A stretch of 64,000 bases of DNA from Methylobacterium durans (GCF_003173715.1 NZ_CP029550.1:6464001-6528000); one strand, 5' to 3'; shown: positions 17,159 to 26,775, counted from the first letter of the stretch. A program made the numbers and translations. Notes: generated from the sequence alone by a model not told the origin.

Positions 17159-18421
17159 TCAGCTCAGAGCCAGCCCATGAATCAGCCCAACACTGATAAT
17201 GAGCAGCAGCACGAGGGAGAGCGTGACGGCCGCCGTCACCCGACCGCCGACCCGGCTGATCACCCGTACATCGACGCCTAGCCCGAGAGCAGCCATAGAA
17301 ACGACGGTCAGAAGCGTAGCCGTTCTTGTGATCGGCCCGACCGCGATATTCGGAACGAGCCCAAGGGAGCGCAACGCTGCCAGAGCCAGGAAGCCGAGTA
17401 TGAACCAGGGCACTAGCTTGAATAGATTGAAGCGGCGCCCCCGGCTCTCCGGCGCGTCCCCCCGGAAGCGGGAGGCCATCAGCGACAGGGTCACGACGAC
17501 GGGGCCGAGCATCAGCACGCGCACGAGCTTCACGAGCGTGCCGATCTGCGTGCTGACGAGCCCTGCCGGCACGGTCGCGGCGAGCACCTGCGGCACGGCG
17601 TAGACGGTCAGCCCCGCTAGGATGCCGTACTGCGTGGCGCTGAGGCCGAGCAGAGGGATCAGAAGTGGCAAGCCCAGCACCATCAGGACGCCGAGGACCG
17701 CCGTGAACGAGATCGAGGAAGCGATGTCGTCGCCGTCGGCTCCGATCACGGGCGCCACCGCGGCGATCGCGGAATTGCCACAGATTGAGTTGCCGCAGGC
17801 AATCAGCACTGAGATCTTGGTTGGAAGGCCGAGAATACGACTAATTCCAAAGCTACCCACGATTGTCACGAATACCGTGGCGACAATGGCGCTGAGCAGA
17901 AGCGGCCCCGAGGCGATGATCGCGGCGAAGCTGATCGAGGCGCCGAGAAGCACCACGGCAACCTCGAGGAGCTGCTTGGCGCTGAACGCGATGCCCGGCC
18001 GCCAGCGCGGGCTCGGCTCCCAGAGGGTGCGCAGCGCCATGCCGAGCAGGATCGCGACAACTAGCGCTTCGATGTAGGGGTGGCCGAAGGCGTGCTCCTC
18101 GAGGCTCTGGGCACCGAGCGAGACCAGGGTGATGGCGGCACACAGGGCCACGCCCGGCAAGAGATCCGTGACGTATGCACGAAGCACAGCTGCGCTGGAA
18201 AGAATCTTCACAGTACCGCGGTCCCCGAGCGTGCTCTCGATCCAGTCGTTGGCAGTGGCAAGCAGACCCCAGCGGCGCACTGCGCTGCTAAGCCAAGCGC
18301 AGTGCTGGTCCATAGCGCCGTAGCAACGAGAGGCGTGAGCCCAGCCGTGCTCAATCTTCACACCGCCCTCATTGCCGATGTGAGGACCGTTTCCTGGCCC
18401 CGGCTGGACCCTTGTGTTCAT
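17159..18421 (-). CDS. YeiH/PSE-family putative sulfate or sulfite exporter
   Basis: A 420-codon frame whose last 350 residues form a multi-helix inner-membrane carrier of the YeiH (UPF0324) type. Signatures include LLGMALRTLWEP, QLLEVAVVLLGASISF, CGNSICGNSAIAAVAPVIGA and VPQVLAA. Such carriers often accompany sulfonate degradation genes and are thought to export sulfate or sulfite. The frame's ATG overlaps the upstream ligase stop as ATGA, implying coupling. However, the first 70 residues do not look like a transporter, and GTG 18211 would give the usual family length. Start unresolved. Confidence 0.85.
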   Translation of the reverse strand: MNTRVQPGPGNGPHIGNEGGVKIEHGWAHASRCYGAMDQHCAWLSSAVRRWGLLATANDWIESTLGDRGTVKILSSAAVLRAYVTDLLPGVALCAAITLVSLGAQSLEEHAFGHPYIEALVVAILLGMALRTLWEPSPRWRPGIAFSAKQLLEVAVVLLGASISFAAIIASGPLLLSAIVATVFVTIVGSFGISRILGLPTKISVLIACGNSICGNSAIAAVAPVIGADGDDIASSISFTAVLGVLMVLGLPLLIPLLGLSATQYGILAGLTVYAVPQVLAATVPAGLVSTQIGTLVKLVRVLMLGPVVVTLSLMASRFRGDAPESRGRRFNLFKLVPWFILGFLALAALRSLGLVPNIAVGPITRTATLLTVVSMAALGLGVDVRVISRVGGRVTAAVTLSLVLLLIISVGLIHGLALS

Positions 18422-19332
18422 CCAGCTGGGTGGCGCCCAAGGCTGGCGGGGTCAGCCGGTCGTGGGCGAGGCAAGTTGAGCAGGTGCGGGATCTCGCCCG
18501 GCGTGTCGGCGACGGCGACGCCCGCCGCCTCCAGCGCCCGGCGCTTGCCCGCGTAGCTCCCGAAGGCGCCCGAGACGATGGCGCCGGCATGGCCCATCTT
18601 CTTGCCGGGCGGCGAGGCGCGGCCCGCGATGAAGGAGACGACGGGCTTGCTCATCCCGGCCGCGTAGGCCGCGGCCTCCTCCTCCATCGATCCGCCGATC
18701 TCCCCGACCATCACGATGGCGCGGGTGCCGGCGTCCCGGTCGAGGGCTTCGAGCGCGTCGCGGGTCGTCGTGCCGATCATCGGGTCGCCGCCGATGCCGA
18801 GGAAGGCCGACTGGCCGATCCCCGCCCGGGTCAGGTTGAGGCAGATCAGCGTGCCGAGGCTGCCGCTGCGCGAGATGACGCCGACCTCGCCCGGCTGGAA
18901 GATGTTGCCGTTGTGCCCCGGCATGATGCCGACGAAGCCCTCGCCCGGCGTCACGATCCCGGCCGTGTTCGGGCCGACGATCCGCGTGCCGCGGCGCGCG
19001 GCCGCGTGGTGGATCGCGATCACGTCGCGGGCCGGGATGTGCTCGGTGAGGATCACGACGGTCTTCGCCCCCGCCTCGATCGCGTCGAGGGCGGCCTCGC
19101 GCGCCGCTGCCGGCGGGATGAACATCACCGCCCAGTCGAACGGCGTCTCGGCCATCGCGGCCCGGGCCGTCGCGTAGACGGGCAGGCCGAGATGGCGCTC
19201 GCCCGCCCGCTTCGGGTTGACGCCGGCCACCACCTGCGTGCCGCAGGCGAGCATCTTCTCGGTCCAGAAGCTCCCCTGCTTGCCCGTCATGCCCTGGACG
19301 AGGACGCGGGCGTGCTGGCGATAGATGATCAT
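18418..19332 (-). CDS. ADP-forming acyl-CoA ligase alpha subunit (SucD-like), probable sulfoacetate-CoA ligase
   Basis: A 304-residue homologue of the succinyl-CoA synthetase alpha subunit. The CoA-binding Rossmann part is residues 1-100 (VLVQGMTGKQGSFWTE), with GPNTAGIV near 120. The phospho-histidine is His248 in KKMGHAGAIVSG, equivalent to E. coli SucD His246. Its ATG overlaps the beta-subunit stop as ATGA. Position between SauS and the export/sulfite genes argues that the complex activates sulfoacetate to sulfoacetyl-CoA with ATP, replacing the single-chain AMP-forming SauT of Cupriavidus necator. Succinate or malate activation remains possible on sequence alone. Confidence 0.85.
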   Translation of the reverse strand: MIIYRQHARVLVQGMTGKQGSFWTEKMLACGTQVVAGVNPKRAGERHLGLPVYATARAAMAETPFDWAVMFIPPAAAREAALDAIEAGAKTVVILTEHIPARDVIAIHHAAARRGTRIVGPNTAGIVTPGEGFVGIMPGHNGNIFQPGEVGVISRSGSLGTLICLNLTRAGIGQSAFLGIGGDPMIGTTTRDALEALDRDAGTRAIVMVGEIGGSMEEEAAAYAAGMSKPVVSFIAGRASPPGKKMGHAGAIVSGAFGSYAGKRRALEAAGVAVADTPGEIPHLLNLPRPRPADPASLGRHPAG

Positions 19333-20456
19333 CGGGCTGCCTCCACCGCGGCCTGGACCGCGTCTTCCATCAGGTCGTAGGGCTCGACGCCGAGCCCGTC
19401 GCGCACGAGGCGCACCGCCTCGTCCTCACCGGTCCCGTGGATCGAGAAGAACACCGGCACACTCGGGGCGAGCCGCTTCCAGGCGGTCACGACGCCCTCC
19501 GCCATCACGTCGGTGCGGGCGAAGGCGCCGCAGAAATTGACGACGAGGCTCTTCACGCCGGGATTGGCCAGCACGAGGCGGAGCGCCGCCTCCGACTTCG
19601 TGTAGGCCTCGCCGCCGATCTCCAGAAAGTTGGCGGGCCGGCCGCCGCAATGGCTGATCACGTCCATCGTAGTCATGGTGAGCCCGGCCCCGTTCGCCAG
19701 CACCCCGACATTGCCGTCGAGCTGGATGAACTTGAGCCCCTGGGCGAGCCCCTCGCGCTCCAGGTCCGTCATCGGCTCGGCCGCGGCTTGGCCCGCGAGG
19801 TCCGCCTGCCGGAAGGAAGCGGCATCGTCGAGTGTGAGCTTGCAATCGAGGGCGACGACGCGCCCGTCGGCGAGGAGCGCCAGCGGATTGATCTCGATCA
19901 GCTCCGCATCGACCGCGCCGGAGATCCGGTAGAGGCCGGCGAGGATGGACGGGATCGCCTCCGCCGCGGCGCCGAGGTCGAGACCCGCGACGAGGGCGCG
20001 GGCCTCCGCCTCGCCGAAGCCCCGGTCGAGGTCGACCGCGTGGCGGCGCAGGGCCTCGGGGCGGGTCTCCGCCACCTCCTCGATGTCCATGCCCCCTTCC
20101 GTCGAGAACAGGACGAGGGGGCGGCGGCTGCCCGTGTCGTTGAGGATCGCGGCGTAGAACTCGCGGGCGATCTCGGCCCGCTCCTCCAGGAGCACCGAGC
20201 CGACGGGATGCCCGTCGATCGTCATGCCGAGGATGGCGCGGGCGGCCTCCGCCGCCTCCTCGGATGAGCGGGCGGCCCTGATGCCGCCGGCCTTGCCCCG
20301 CTTGCCCGTCGGCACCTGCGCCTTGACCATGCAGGGGCCGAGATCGGCGAAGGCGCCTTCCGCCTCCTCGGGCGTCCGGCAGAGCACCGAGCGGGGCACC
20401 GGGATTCCGGCCGGCGCGAGCACCCGCGCCTTGGCGACGTGTTCCAGGAAGTTCAT
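19329..20456 (-). CDS. ADP-forming acyl-CoA ligase beta subunit (SucC-like), probable sulfoacetate-CoA ligase
   Basis: A 375-residue SucC homologue with an N-terminal ATP-grasp domain (FLEHVAKARVLAPAGIPVPR, VKAQVPTGKRGKAGGI) and a C-terminal ligase domain (GNVGVLANGAGLTMTTMDVI, then GGRPANFLEIGGEA). Residues ELIEINPLALL match the nucleotide/metal site. The start ATG overlaps the SauS stop, and the stop overlaps the alpha-subunit start, both as ATGA, so the three genes are translationally coupled. It should form a heteromeric ligase with the alpha subunit. Substrate assignment to sulfoacetate rests on context. Confidence 0.85.
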   Translation of the reverse strand: MNFLEHVAKARVLAPAGIPVPRSVLCRTPEEAEGAFADLGPCMVKAQVPTGKRGKAGGIRAARSSEEAAEAARAILGMTIDGHPVGSVLLEERAEIAREFYAAILNDTGSRRPLVLFSTEGGMDIEEVAETRPEALRRHAVDLDRGFGEAEARALVAGLDLGAAAEAIPSILAGLYRISGAVDAELIEINPLALLADGRVVALDCKLTLDDAASFRQADLAGQAAAEPMTDLEREGLAQGLKFIQLDGNVGVLANGAGLTMTTMDVISHCGGRPANFLEIGGEAYTKSEAALRLVLANPGVKSLVVNFCGAFARTDVMAEGVVTAWKRLAPSVPVFFSIHGTGEDEAVRLVRDGLGVEPYDLMEDAVQAAVEAAR

Positions 20457-21937
20457 CGGCCGGCCTCCGCTGCGGTGTCCTCGACGTATCCGATCCGCTC
20501 CCAGTGCGGCCCGAACAGGTCGCGCGGGCTCGGCCGGTCCTCGGGGATCGGGGTGACGAGGTGGGTGATGTTGAGGAAGTGGCGGTAGCTCAGGTTCTCG
20601 GAGATGCTGTTCTTCTGCCAGGAGCCGCAGCCCATGCTGAGCGTGAAGCCGAGCCCCGAATTGAAGCCGCCGCCGTTGCCGAAGGTGTGGGCGAAGTTCA
20701 CGAGCACCCGCACCACGTCGAGGTCGGCGGCAAGTTCCCGGGCGCGGGCCATGTCGGTGGTGTGGATGCCGCAGGAATGGCCCTTGCCCTGGTGCTCCAG
20801 GATCTCGGCCACCCGCGCCTTCGCGGCGGCGAAGTCCGCCGCCCGGTAGACGGTGAGGACGAGGGCGAGCTTCTCGCCGGAAAACGGGTGGGCGCGCCCG
20901 ACCCCGTCCTCCTCCACGAGGAAGTACTTCCTGTCCGCGGCCTCCGGCGGCAGCCCGAAGGCCTCCGCGAGGACCGGGGCGTCGCGGGCGATCAGGTCGC
21001 GGTTGAGCTTGCCCTTGACCCAGAGCCGCTCGCGGATCCGCTCCTTCTCCGCCGGCGTGCAGAGATAGGCGCCGGCCCGCTCGAGCGCCGCGATCGCCTG
21101 GTCGTAGACCGCATCGACGATGACGACGCTGTTCTCCGACGAGCAGGAGGTCGAATTGTCGAAGATCTTCGAGTCCCGGATCTTCTGCGCCGCCGCGTCG
21201 AGGTCGGCGGTCTCGTCGATCATCACCGGCACGTTGCCGGCGCCGACGCCGATCGCGGGCGTGCCGCTCGAATAGGCGCGCCGGACGTTGTCCTGCGAGC
21301 CCGTCACCACGACGAGGTCGCAGGCTCGCATCAGGGCCTCGGTCGAGTCCTTCGTCACGGGATCGGGCAGGATCTGCACGAGATCGGCCGGCAGCCCGAT
21401 CCGCTCAAGCTCCTCGCGCATCAGGGTCACGATGCGGGCGGTGGTCCGGTAGCCCAGCGGCGAGGGGGCGATGACGATGGCGTTGCGGCCCTTGACCGCC
21501 ATCATCGCCTTGTTGACCGGCGTGGCGCCGGGATTGGTCGAGGGCGTCACCGCGCCGATCACGCCCATGGGCTTGGCGTATTTCACGAGGCCCTTGGCGT
21601 GGTCCTGCTCGATGACGCCGACGGAGCGCCCGCGCAGCAGGTCGCGGAGCGTCCCGAAGGTCTTGCGCTGCTTCTTGACGATTTTGTCGGCGACGTTGCC
21701 GAGGCCCGTATCGGCGACCGCGAGCTCGGCGAGTTCGCGGGCGTTCTCGGGCTTGTAGAGGGACCAGGCGAGCGCCCGCACCGCGGCGTCGGCCCCCTCC
21801 TGGTCGACCTCGGAAAAGAGCTTCTGAGCGGCGCGCGCCCGCCGCATCACCGCCTCGACGGGAGCGGGATCGAAGGCTTTCGGAGGAGTTGATACTGATT
21901 CGGGCCGGCTGAACGGTTGCGGGGCAGCAACTGACAT
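20453..21937 (-). CDS. sauS: SauS-like acylating sulfoacetaldehyde dehydrogenase
   Basis: The start at 21937 has a GAGGAG ribosome binding site; 494 residues. It is a CoA-acylating aldehyde dehydrogenase: SNP-type binding region in VIGAVTPSTNPGATPVNK, ACDLVVVTGSQDNVRRAYSS, GVGAGNVPVMIDETAD, and catalytic Cys265 in NSTSCSSENSVV. In the sulfoacetate pathway SauS reduces sulfoacetyl-CoA with NADPH to sulfoacetaldehyde. Placement between the transporter and the CoA-ligase subunits, in one co-directional cluster, supports this over acetaldehyde or succinate-semialdehyde activity. Cytoplasmic; no signal peptide. Confidence 0.87.
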   Translation of the reverse strand: MSVAAPQPFSRPESVSTPPKAFDPAPVEAVMRRARAAQKLFSEVDQEGADAAVRALAWSLYKPENARELAELAVADTGLGNVADKIVKKQRKTFGTLRDLLRGRSVGVIEQDHAKGLVKYAKPMGVIGAVTPSTNPGATPVNKAMMAVKGRNAIVIAPSPLGYRTTARIVTLMREELERIGLPADLVQILPDPVTKDSTEALMRACDLVVVTGSQDNVRRAYSSGTPAIGVGAGNVPVMIDETADLDAAAQKIRDSKIFDNSTSCSSENSVVIVDAVYDQAIAALERAGAYLCTPAEKERIRERLWVKGKLNRDLIARDAPVLAEAFGLPPEAADRKYFLVEEDGVGRAHPFSGEKLALVLTVYRAADFAAAKARVAEILEHQGKGHSCGIHTTDMARARELAADLDVVRVLVNFAHTFGNGGGFNSGLGFTLSMGCGSWQKNSISENLSYRHFLNITHLVTPIPEDRPSPRDLFGPHWERIGYVEDTAAEAGR

Positions 21938-22013
21938 GATGGACTCCTCATAAACTCGAGGGAACGGGGCGAGTATTGGGCGCCGGTTCATCGGCCAGCG
22001 CCGTGCATTCAAT

Positions 22014-23321
22014 TTATTCCGCCGGCTTCACCGGCAGAGTTCGGGTGGCGGGCGCTCCCGCAGTTTCGACGTCGTCGACGAAGGGCTCGTCCGGGCGCAT
22101 CCGCAGCGCCAGGACCGCGCCGAGGAGCAGAAGGCCGAGGGAGGCGGCGAAGGGCAGGTCCCAGCGGCCGGTCGCGTCGATGATGGCGCCGAAGACGACG
22201 GGCGAGATCATGCCGGCGAGCCCGAAGCCGAAGTTCATGAAGCCGCTCGCGGTGCCCGCGTGCTGGGGCGCGATGTCCATCGGCACCGCCCAGATCGGGG
22301 CGACGATCAGCTCGGCGAAGAAGAACGCGCCGCTGAGGCAGAGGGCGATGGTGACGAGGTCCGTCACGAACAGCACCGGCAGCATGAACAGGAAGGCGCC
22401 GAGGAAGCCCACCACGATGACGCTGACGCGGGCCTTCGAGACGCTGCCCGTCCGGCGCAGGATGCGGTCGCTGACGATGCCGCCCACCGTGTCGCCGACG
22501 ACGCCGGCGAAGAACACGCCCGAGGCGAAGATGGCCGACTTCTTGATGTCGAGGTTGTACTGGTGGAGGAAGTACGAGGGGATCCAGTTGAGGAACAGCC
22601 ACAGGGTCCAGCCATAGCAGAAGTCGGTCAGCGTCACCGGCATCATCCGGCGGAGGAGGCGGCGCCACGGCACGGCCTTGCGCTCGGAGGCGATCCTTCT
22701 CGCTGGCAGCACGTCGAGCTCGGCCTGGGTGATGTGCTTGTGGTCGCGCGGATCGTCCCGGAAGTAGAACCACCACAGGGCGACCCAGGCGAAGCTGATC
22801 AGGCCGATGATGATGAAGGAATCGCGCCAGGAGAGCGCGACGATCAGGAAGGCGATGATCGGCGGCGTCACCGCGTTGCCGAAGCGGGCGAAGGCGTGGG
22901 TGATCCCCTGCGCGAAGCCGCGCCGGTCGGCCGCCATCCAGTTGGAGAGGGCGCGCGTCGCGGTCGGGAAGGCCGAGCCCTCGCCGATGCCGAGGAGGAA
23001 GCGGGCCGCGACGAGGGACATCGCGCCCTCGACGAAGCCGATCATCACGGTCGCGGCCGACCAGATCGCGCCGCAGATCAGCAGGGTCAGCCGGGGCCCG
23101 AGGCGGTCGCCGAGCCAGCCGCCGGCGATCTGGAAGAAGGCGTAGGGGTAGGCGAAGGCCGAGAAGGCGAGGCCGAGCTCGGTGTTGGTGAGGCCGAGTT
23201 CCTTCTGCATCGCGGGCGCGGCGGTGCCGATGTTCACCCGGTCGATGTAGGTGACCAGGTACATCAGGCAGATGATGAACAGGACGCGGTCCGTGGCCTT
23301 GAAACGACTGAGCCCAAGCAT
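22014..23321 (-). CDS. sauU: SauU-like MFS transporter (anion:cation symporter type)
   Basis: The ATG at 23321 follows AGGAGGG, giving 435 residues with about 12 membrane helices. The segment MYLVTYIDRVNIGTAAPAM and the loop motif GGWLGDRLGPR are typical of the anion:cation symporter subfamily of MFS. A cytoplasmic central loop lies near RDDPRDHK. It is first in the operon-like run SauU-SauS-ligase-YeiH-SorAB and is divergent from a LysR gene. The likely job is sulfoacetate uptake; related carriers also move tartrate, glucarate and other organic anions. Confidence 0.85.
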   Translation of the reverse strand: MLGLSRFKATDRVLFIICLMYLVTYIDRVNIGTAAPAMQKELGLTNTELGLAFSAFAYPYAFFQIAGGWLGDRLGPRLTLLICGAIWSAATVMIGFVEGAMSLVAARFLLGIGEGSAFPTATRALSNWMAADRRGFAQGITHAFARFGNAVTPPIIAFLIVALSWRDSFIIIGLISFAWVALWWFYFRDDPRDHKHITQAELDVLPARRIASERKAVPWRRLLRRMMPVTLTDFCYGWTLWLFLNWIPSYFLHQYNLDIKKSAIFASGVFFAGVVGDTVGGIVSDRILRRTGSVSKARVSVIVVGFLGAFLFMLPVLFVTDLVTIALCLSGAFFFAELIVAPIWAVPMDIAPQHAGTASGFMNFGFGLAGMISPVVFGAIIDATGRWDLPFAASLGLLLLGAVLALRMRPDEPFVDDVETAGAPATRTLPVKPAE

Positions 23322-23559
23322 GCTGCCCTCCTGACAGGGTCCGCGAAGTCGAGCTGGGTCGGCGCACAAGATCAGGCACCTTCCGAGACTGTCCTCGACG
23401 GCCGTTCGGCGTTCCTCAACCTTCGCGGCGCGGTCCTCCATCAGGTCTTGGATGCCTGAATCGGGGGTGGGACCGTGCCACGGGATGACACGCTAGCCAT
23501 TGCCAACGGTCACGGGAAATTTATTGTCTGCATCGCGATCATTCAGGAAATTGATCGGA
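23322..23559. promoter_or_regulatory. Divergent control region between sauU and the LysR gene
   Basis: This 238-base stretch must hold promoters for both divergent genes. It contains an 11-base palindrome CCGTG-C-CACGG at 23473-23483, a possible LysR operator. That assignment is only suggestive. Confidence 0.4.
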
Positions 23560-24426
23560 ATGATTCCGGATCTTGAGATTCCGCTGCTGCGAACCTTCGT
23601 GGCGGTGAACGAAACTGGCAGTATAACGTCAGCCGGCCGGCAGGTCGGGCGCACGCAGCCCGCGGTGACCCACCAGATGCACCGCCTGGAGAAGGCGCTC
23701 GGCAAGCCGCTCTTCGAGGGCGACCGCCGCCACCTCACGCTCACCCGCGAGGGCGAGATGCTGCTCGGCTACGCCCGCACCCTCCTCGGGCTCAACGACG
23801 AGATCCGCGAACGCTTCCAGGCGCCCGACATCGCGGGCCATGTCCGCCTCGGCGTGCCGGACCTCTACGCCGCCTTCCTGCTCCCGGCCGTGCTCGGCCG
23901 TTTCTCTCGGGCATACCCGCAGATCGAGATCGAGCTGCGCTGCTCCCGCAGCGTCCATCTCCACGCGGCCTTGCAGCGGGATGAGATCGACGTCGCTGTC
24001 ATGACGCAACAACCGGAATTCGGCAGCGCGACAGTCGTGCGGGAGGAGCCGCTGATCTGGGTCGCAGCCCGCGACTACCCGGCCGGCGTGAGCGAGCCGC
24101 TGCCGCTGGCGCTGCTTCCCTCCGGGAGCATCTATCGTCAGCGGGCGCTGGACGCGCTCGGTCATGTCGGGCGCTCCTGGACGATCACAGCAGTGAGCGA
24201 TAGTATCGCGGGGCTGCAGGCGGCGGTCTACGCAGGGCTCGCGGTCTCAATCTTCCCACTATGCGCTCTCAACCAGCACGTGCGCCGGCTCGGCCGAGCC
24301 GACGGGCTGCCGGATCTACCCGCGATGAACATCGTGCTTCAGCGCAGTCCAAGCGGGATTGAGCCCGCAGCTGAGCACCTCGCGCAGTATATTGAGGCGG
24401 AACTTAGCAACTCCGCGCACTTATAG
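23560..24426 (+). CDS. LysR-family regulator of the sulfoacetate operon (SauR candidate)
   Basis: A frame is open from 23500, but the LysR fold starts at the ATG at 23560 (288 residues). The N-terminal HTH is DLEIPLLRTFVAVNETGSIT, SAGRQVGRTQPAVTHQMHRL, EKALGKPLFEGD. The effector domain begins near residue 90 (GHVRLGVPDLYAAFLLPAVL). It is transcribed divergently from sauU, the usual arrangement for LysR control of a neighbouring operon, so it probably senses sulfoacetate or a metabolite. The effector is not deducible from sequence. Confidence 0.88.
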   Translation: MIPDLEIPLLRTFVAVNETGSITSAGRQVGRTQPAVTHQMHRLEKALGKPLFEGDRRHLTLTREGEMLLGYARTLLGLNDEIRERFQAPDIAGHVRLGVPDLYAAFLLPAVLGRFSRAYPQIEIELRCSRSVHLHAALQRDEIDVAVMTQQPEFGSATVVREEPLIWVAARDYPAGVSEPLPLALLPSGSIYRQRALDALGHVGRSWTITAVSDSIAGLQAAVYAGLAVSIFPLCALNQHVRRLGRADGLPDLPAMNIVLQRSPSGIEPAAEHLAQYIEAELSNSAHL

Positions 24427-24996
24427 CGCTGAAATATGGCATCTCAATATTAGTGGCCTGCGCCCCATGCTATCCTCGCATTCACATCGCCTTCGATTGT
24501 AGATATTGGGCGGCGAGTTGACGATCGGGCGTGAGATCGAGCGCTGCGGGTCGGAAGTCTGGCGAACGACAGCTATGCTAAGTAGGAGAGGCGCGCTCCC
24601 TTCACTCCGCCCCAGTCGAGAGACGGGCCCATTCAGCCCTCCTCAAGCTCTTGGTTATCTCGTCTGTGTGCTCGAGATGGAGCGGCCCGGATCTCGAGAC
24701 CAGAAAGTATGCTGACCCATAACACCCAGCATACAGCCATGATAGACCTACCGCAGCGCCAGCTCGATTTCGCCAACTACGTAGATGCTATTGATCGCTA
24801 CTCAGGCGAACGGCACCTCGTCCCGGATCGCCGGCTGTATTATAGCAGGCAACCGCTGCGGTGTGGTGGCAAAGGCAAACTCTTCGTGATTTTGCCCGCC
24901 GAGCCCCTCTACCATTGGCGCACACGGCATGAGGCCTTGTCGGACTCGCCCCGTTGGCACTAAGCGGCGGGGCTTCTCGCCGCTCAGTGCTGAGCG
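24427..24996. other. Gap between convergent LysR and xsc genes
   Basis: Two short frames on the + strand (24506-24715 and 24709-24963) are open but lack ribosome binding sites and family features, so I leave them uncalled. The only structure is the hairpin at 24963-24984. Confidence 0.35.
24963..24984 (-). terminator. Hairpin just downstream of xsc
   Basis: AGCGGCG and CGCCGCT form a perfect 7-bp stem with an 8-base loop, starting 13 bases after the xsc stop. No U-tract follows, so it may only be a transcript-stabilising hairpin. Confidence 0.4.
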
Positions 24997-26775
24997 TCAC
25001 AGGCTCGCGAGTTGCGGGCGCATGTCGGAGCGCTCGATGCCCGCCACCCGCACCGGCTTCTTCATCGCGTCGCGGCGGAAGGGCTCGCCGAGCTCCTGGT
25101 TGAGCAGGACCTCGATGAAGGTCGTGACGCCCCGCGCCTGGTCTTCGGCGGCGGTCCGCAGAGCGGCGGTCAAGTCGTCCGACCTTTCCACGCTGACGCC
25201 CTTGAAGCCGCAGCCCTCCGCGATCTTGGCGTAGCTCAATTTCGGGTCGAGCTCGGTGCCGACGAAGTTGTTGTCGTACCAGAGGGTCGTGTTCCGCTTC
25301 TCCGCCCCCCACTGGTAATTGCGGAAGATCACCATCGTGATGGCGGGCCATTCCGCGCGGCCGATCGAGGTCATCTCGTTCATCGAGATGCCGAAGGCGC
25401 CGTCGCCGGCGAAGCCGAAGACGGGGGTGTCCGGGCAGCCGATCTTGGCGCCGACGATCGCCGGGAAGCCGTAGCCGCAGGGGCCGAACATGCCGGGCGC
25501 GAGGTATTTCCGGCCGCTCTCAAAGGTCGGGTAGGCGTTGCCGATCGCGCAATTGTTGCCGATGTCGGTGGAGAGGATCGCCTCCCGCGGCAGGCCGGCC
25601 TGGATCGCCCGCCACGCCTGGCGCGGGGACATCCGCTCGCCGTCCCGCTCCCGCGCCTCGACGTTCCAGCGCGTGCCCGGATCGTCGTCCTCGTGGTCCA
25701 TCGAGGAGAGGGTCTGGAGCCAGGCCGACTTGGTCTGGTGGATCAGCGCCCTGCGCTCGGCCCGGCCGGCATCGCCGGCCTTGGCCGAGAGCTGCTCCAG
25801 GAGCTGGCGGGCCACCTGCTTGGCGTCGCCGCAGATGCCCACCGTGATCGGCTTCGTCAGCCCGATCCGGTCCGGGTTGATGTCAACCTGGATGATCCGG
25901 GCGCCCTTGGGCCAGTAATCGATCCCGTAGCCGGGCAGGGTCGAGAACGGGTTGAGCCGGGTGCCGAGCGCCAGCACCACGTCGGCCTTGGCGATCAGCT
26001 CCATCGCGGCCTTCGAGCCGTTGTAGCCGAGGGGGCCGACGGCCAGCGGGTGGCTGCCGGGGAAGGCGTCGTTGTGCTGGTAGCCGGAGCAGACGGGGGC
26101 GTCGAGACGCTCGGCGAGCGCGGCCGACTCGGCCACGGCGTCGCCGATCACGACGCCCGCCCCGTTCAGGATCACCGGGAACTTCGCCTCGGAGAGGAGC
26201 TCGGCGGCCTCGGCGATGGCGGCGCGCCCGCCGCCCGGGCGCTCCAGGCGCACGATCTGGGGCAGCGCGATGTCGATCTCGTGGGTCCAGAAGTCGCGCG
26301 GCACATTGATCTGCGCGGGCGCGCAGCCGCGCCACGCCTTCTCGATCACCCGGTTGAGGACCTCGGCGATGCGGACGGGATCGCGCACCTCCTCCTGGTA
26401 GCAGACCATGTCCTTGAACAGGGCCATCTGCTCCACCTCCTGGAAGCCGCCCTGGCCGATCGTCCGGTTGGCGGCCTGCGGGCTCACGAGGAGCATCGGC
26501 GTGTGGTTCCAGTAGGCGGTCTTCATCGCAGTGACGAAGCCGGTGACGCCGGGGCCGTTCTGGGCGATCGCCATCGCCATCCGGCCGGTGGCGCGGGTGT
26601 AGCCGTCGCAGATCAGGCCCGCATTGGTCTCGTGGGCGCAATCCCAGAAGGTGATGCCCGCCTTGGGAAACAGGTCCGAGACCGGCATCATGGCCGAGCC
26701 GATGATCCCGAACGCCTGATCGATCCCATGCATCTGGAGGACTTTGATGAAGGCCTCTTCGGTCGTCATTCTCAT
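24997..26775 (-). CDS. xsc: Sulfoacetaldehyde acetyltransferase
   Basis: A 592-residue ThDP enzyme with the three domains of the acetolactate-synthase superfamily. The N-terminal PYR domain has GIIGSAMMPVSDLFPKAGI and CAHETNAGLICDGYTRAT. The central Rossmann-like domain spans about 190-340. The C-terminal PP domain carries the ThDP motif GDGAFGISMNEMTSIGRAEW ... NYQWGAEKRNT. The AHETNAG and NYQWGAEK signatures are those of Xsc rather than acetolactate synthase. It converts sulfoacetaldehyde and phosphate to acetyl phosphate and sulfite. It is divergent from an IclR regulator and pta, and close to SauS, which makes its substrate. Confidence 0.95.
   Translation of the reverse strand: MRMTTEEAFIKVLQMHGIDQAFGIIGSAMMPVSDLFPKAGITFWDCAHETNAGLICDGYTRATGRMAMAIAQNGPGVTGFVTAMKTAYWNHTPMLLVSPQAANRTIGQGGFQEVEQMALFKDMVCYQEEVRDPVRIAEVLNRVIEKAWRGCAPAQINVPRDFWTHEIDIALPQIVRLERPGGGRAAIAEAAELLSEAKFPVILNGAGVVIGDAVAESAALAERLDAPVCSGYQHNDAFPGSHPLAVGPLGYNGSKAAMELIAKADVVLALGTRLNPFSTLPGYGIDYWPKGARIIQVDINPDRIGLTKPITVGICGDAKQVARQLLEQLSAKAGDAGRAERRALIHQTKSAWLQTLSSMDHEDDDPGTRWNVEARERDGERMSPRQAWRAIQAGLPREAILSTDIGNNCAIGNAYPTFESGRKYLAPGMFGPCGYGFPAIVGAKIGCPDTPVFGFAGDGAFGISMNEMTSIGRAEWPAITMVIFRNYQWGAEKRNTTLWYDNNFVGTELDPKLSYAKIAEGCGFKGVSVERSDDLTAALRTAAEDQARGVTTFIEVLLNQELGEPFRRDAMKKPVRVAGIERSDMRPQLASL

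Noticed and set aside
24709..24963. An 84-residue + strand frame after the LysR gene
   Set aside because: No ribosome binding site, no family resemblance, and it lies in a gap between convergent genes.
24997..26775. Acetolactate synthase or another ThDP enzyme instead of Xsc
   Set aside because: The AHETNAG and NYQWGAEK signatures and the neighbouring pta, SauS and sulfite genes fit sulfoacetaldehyde acetyltransferase.
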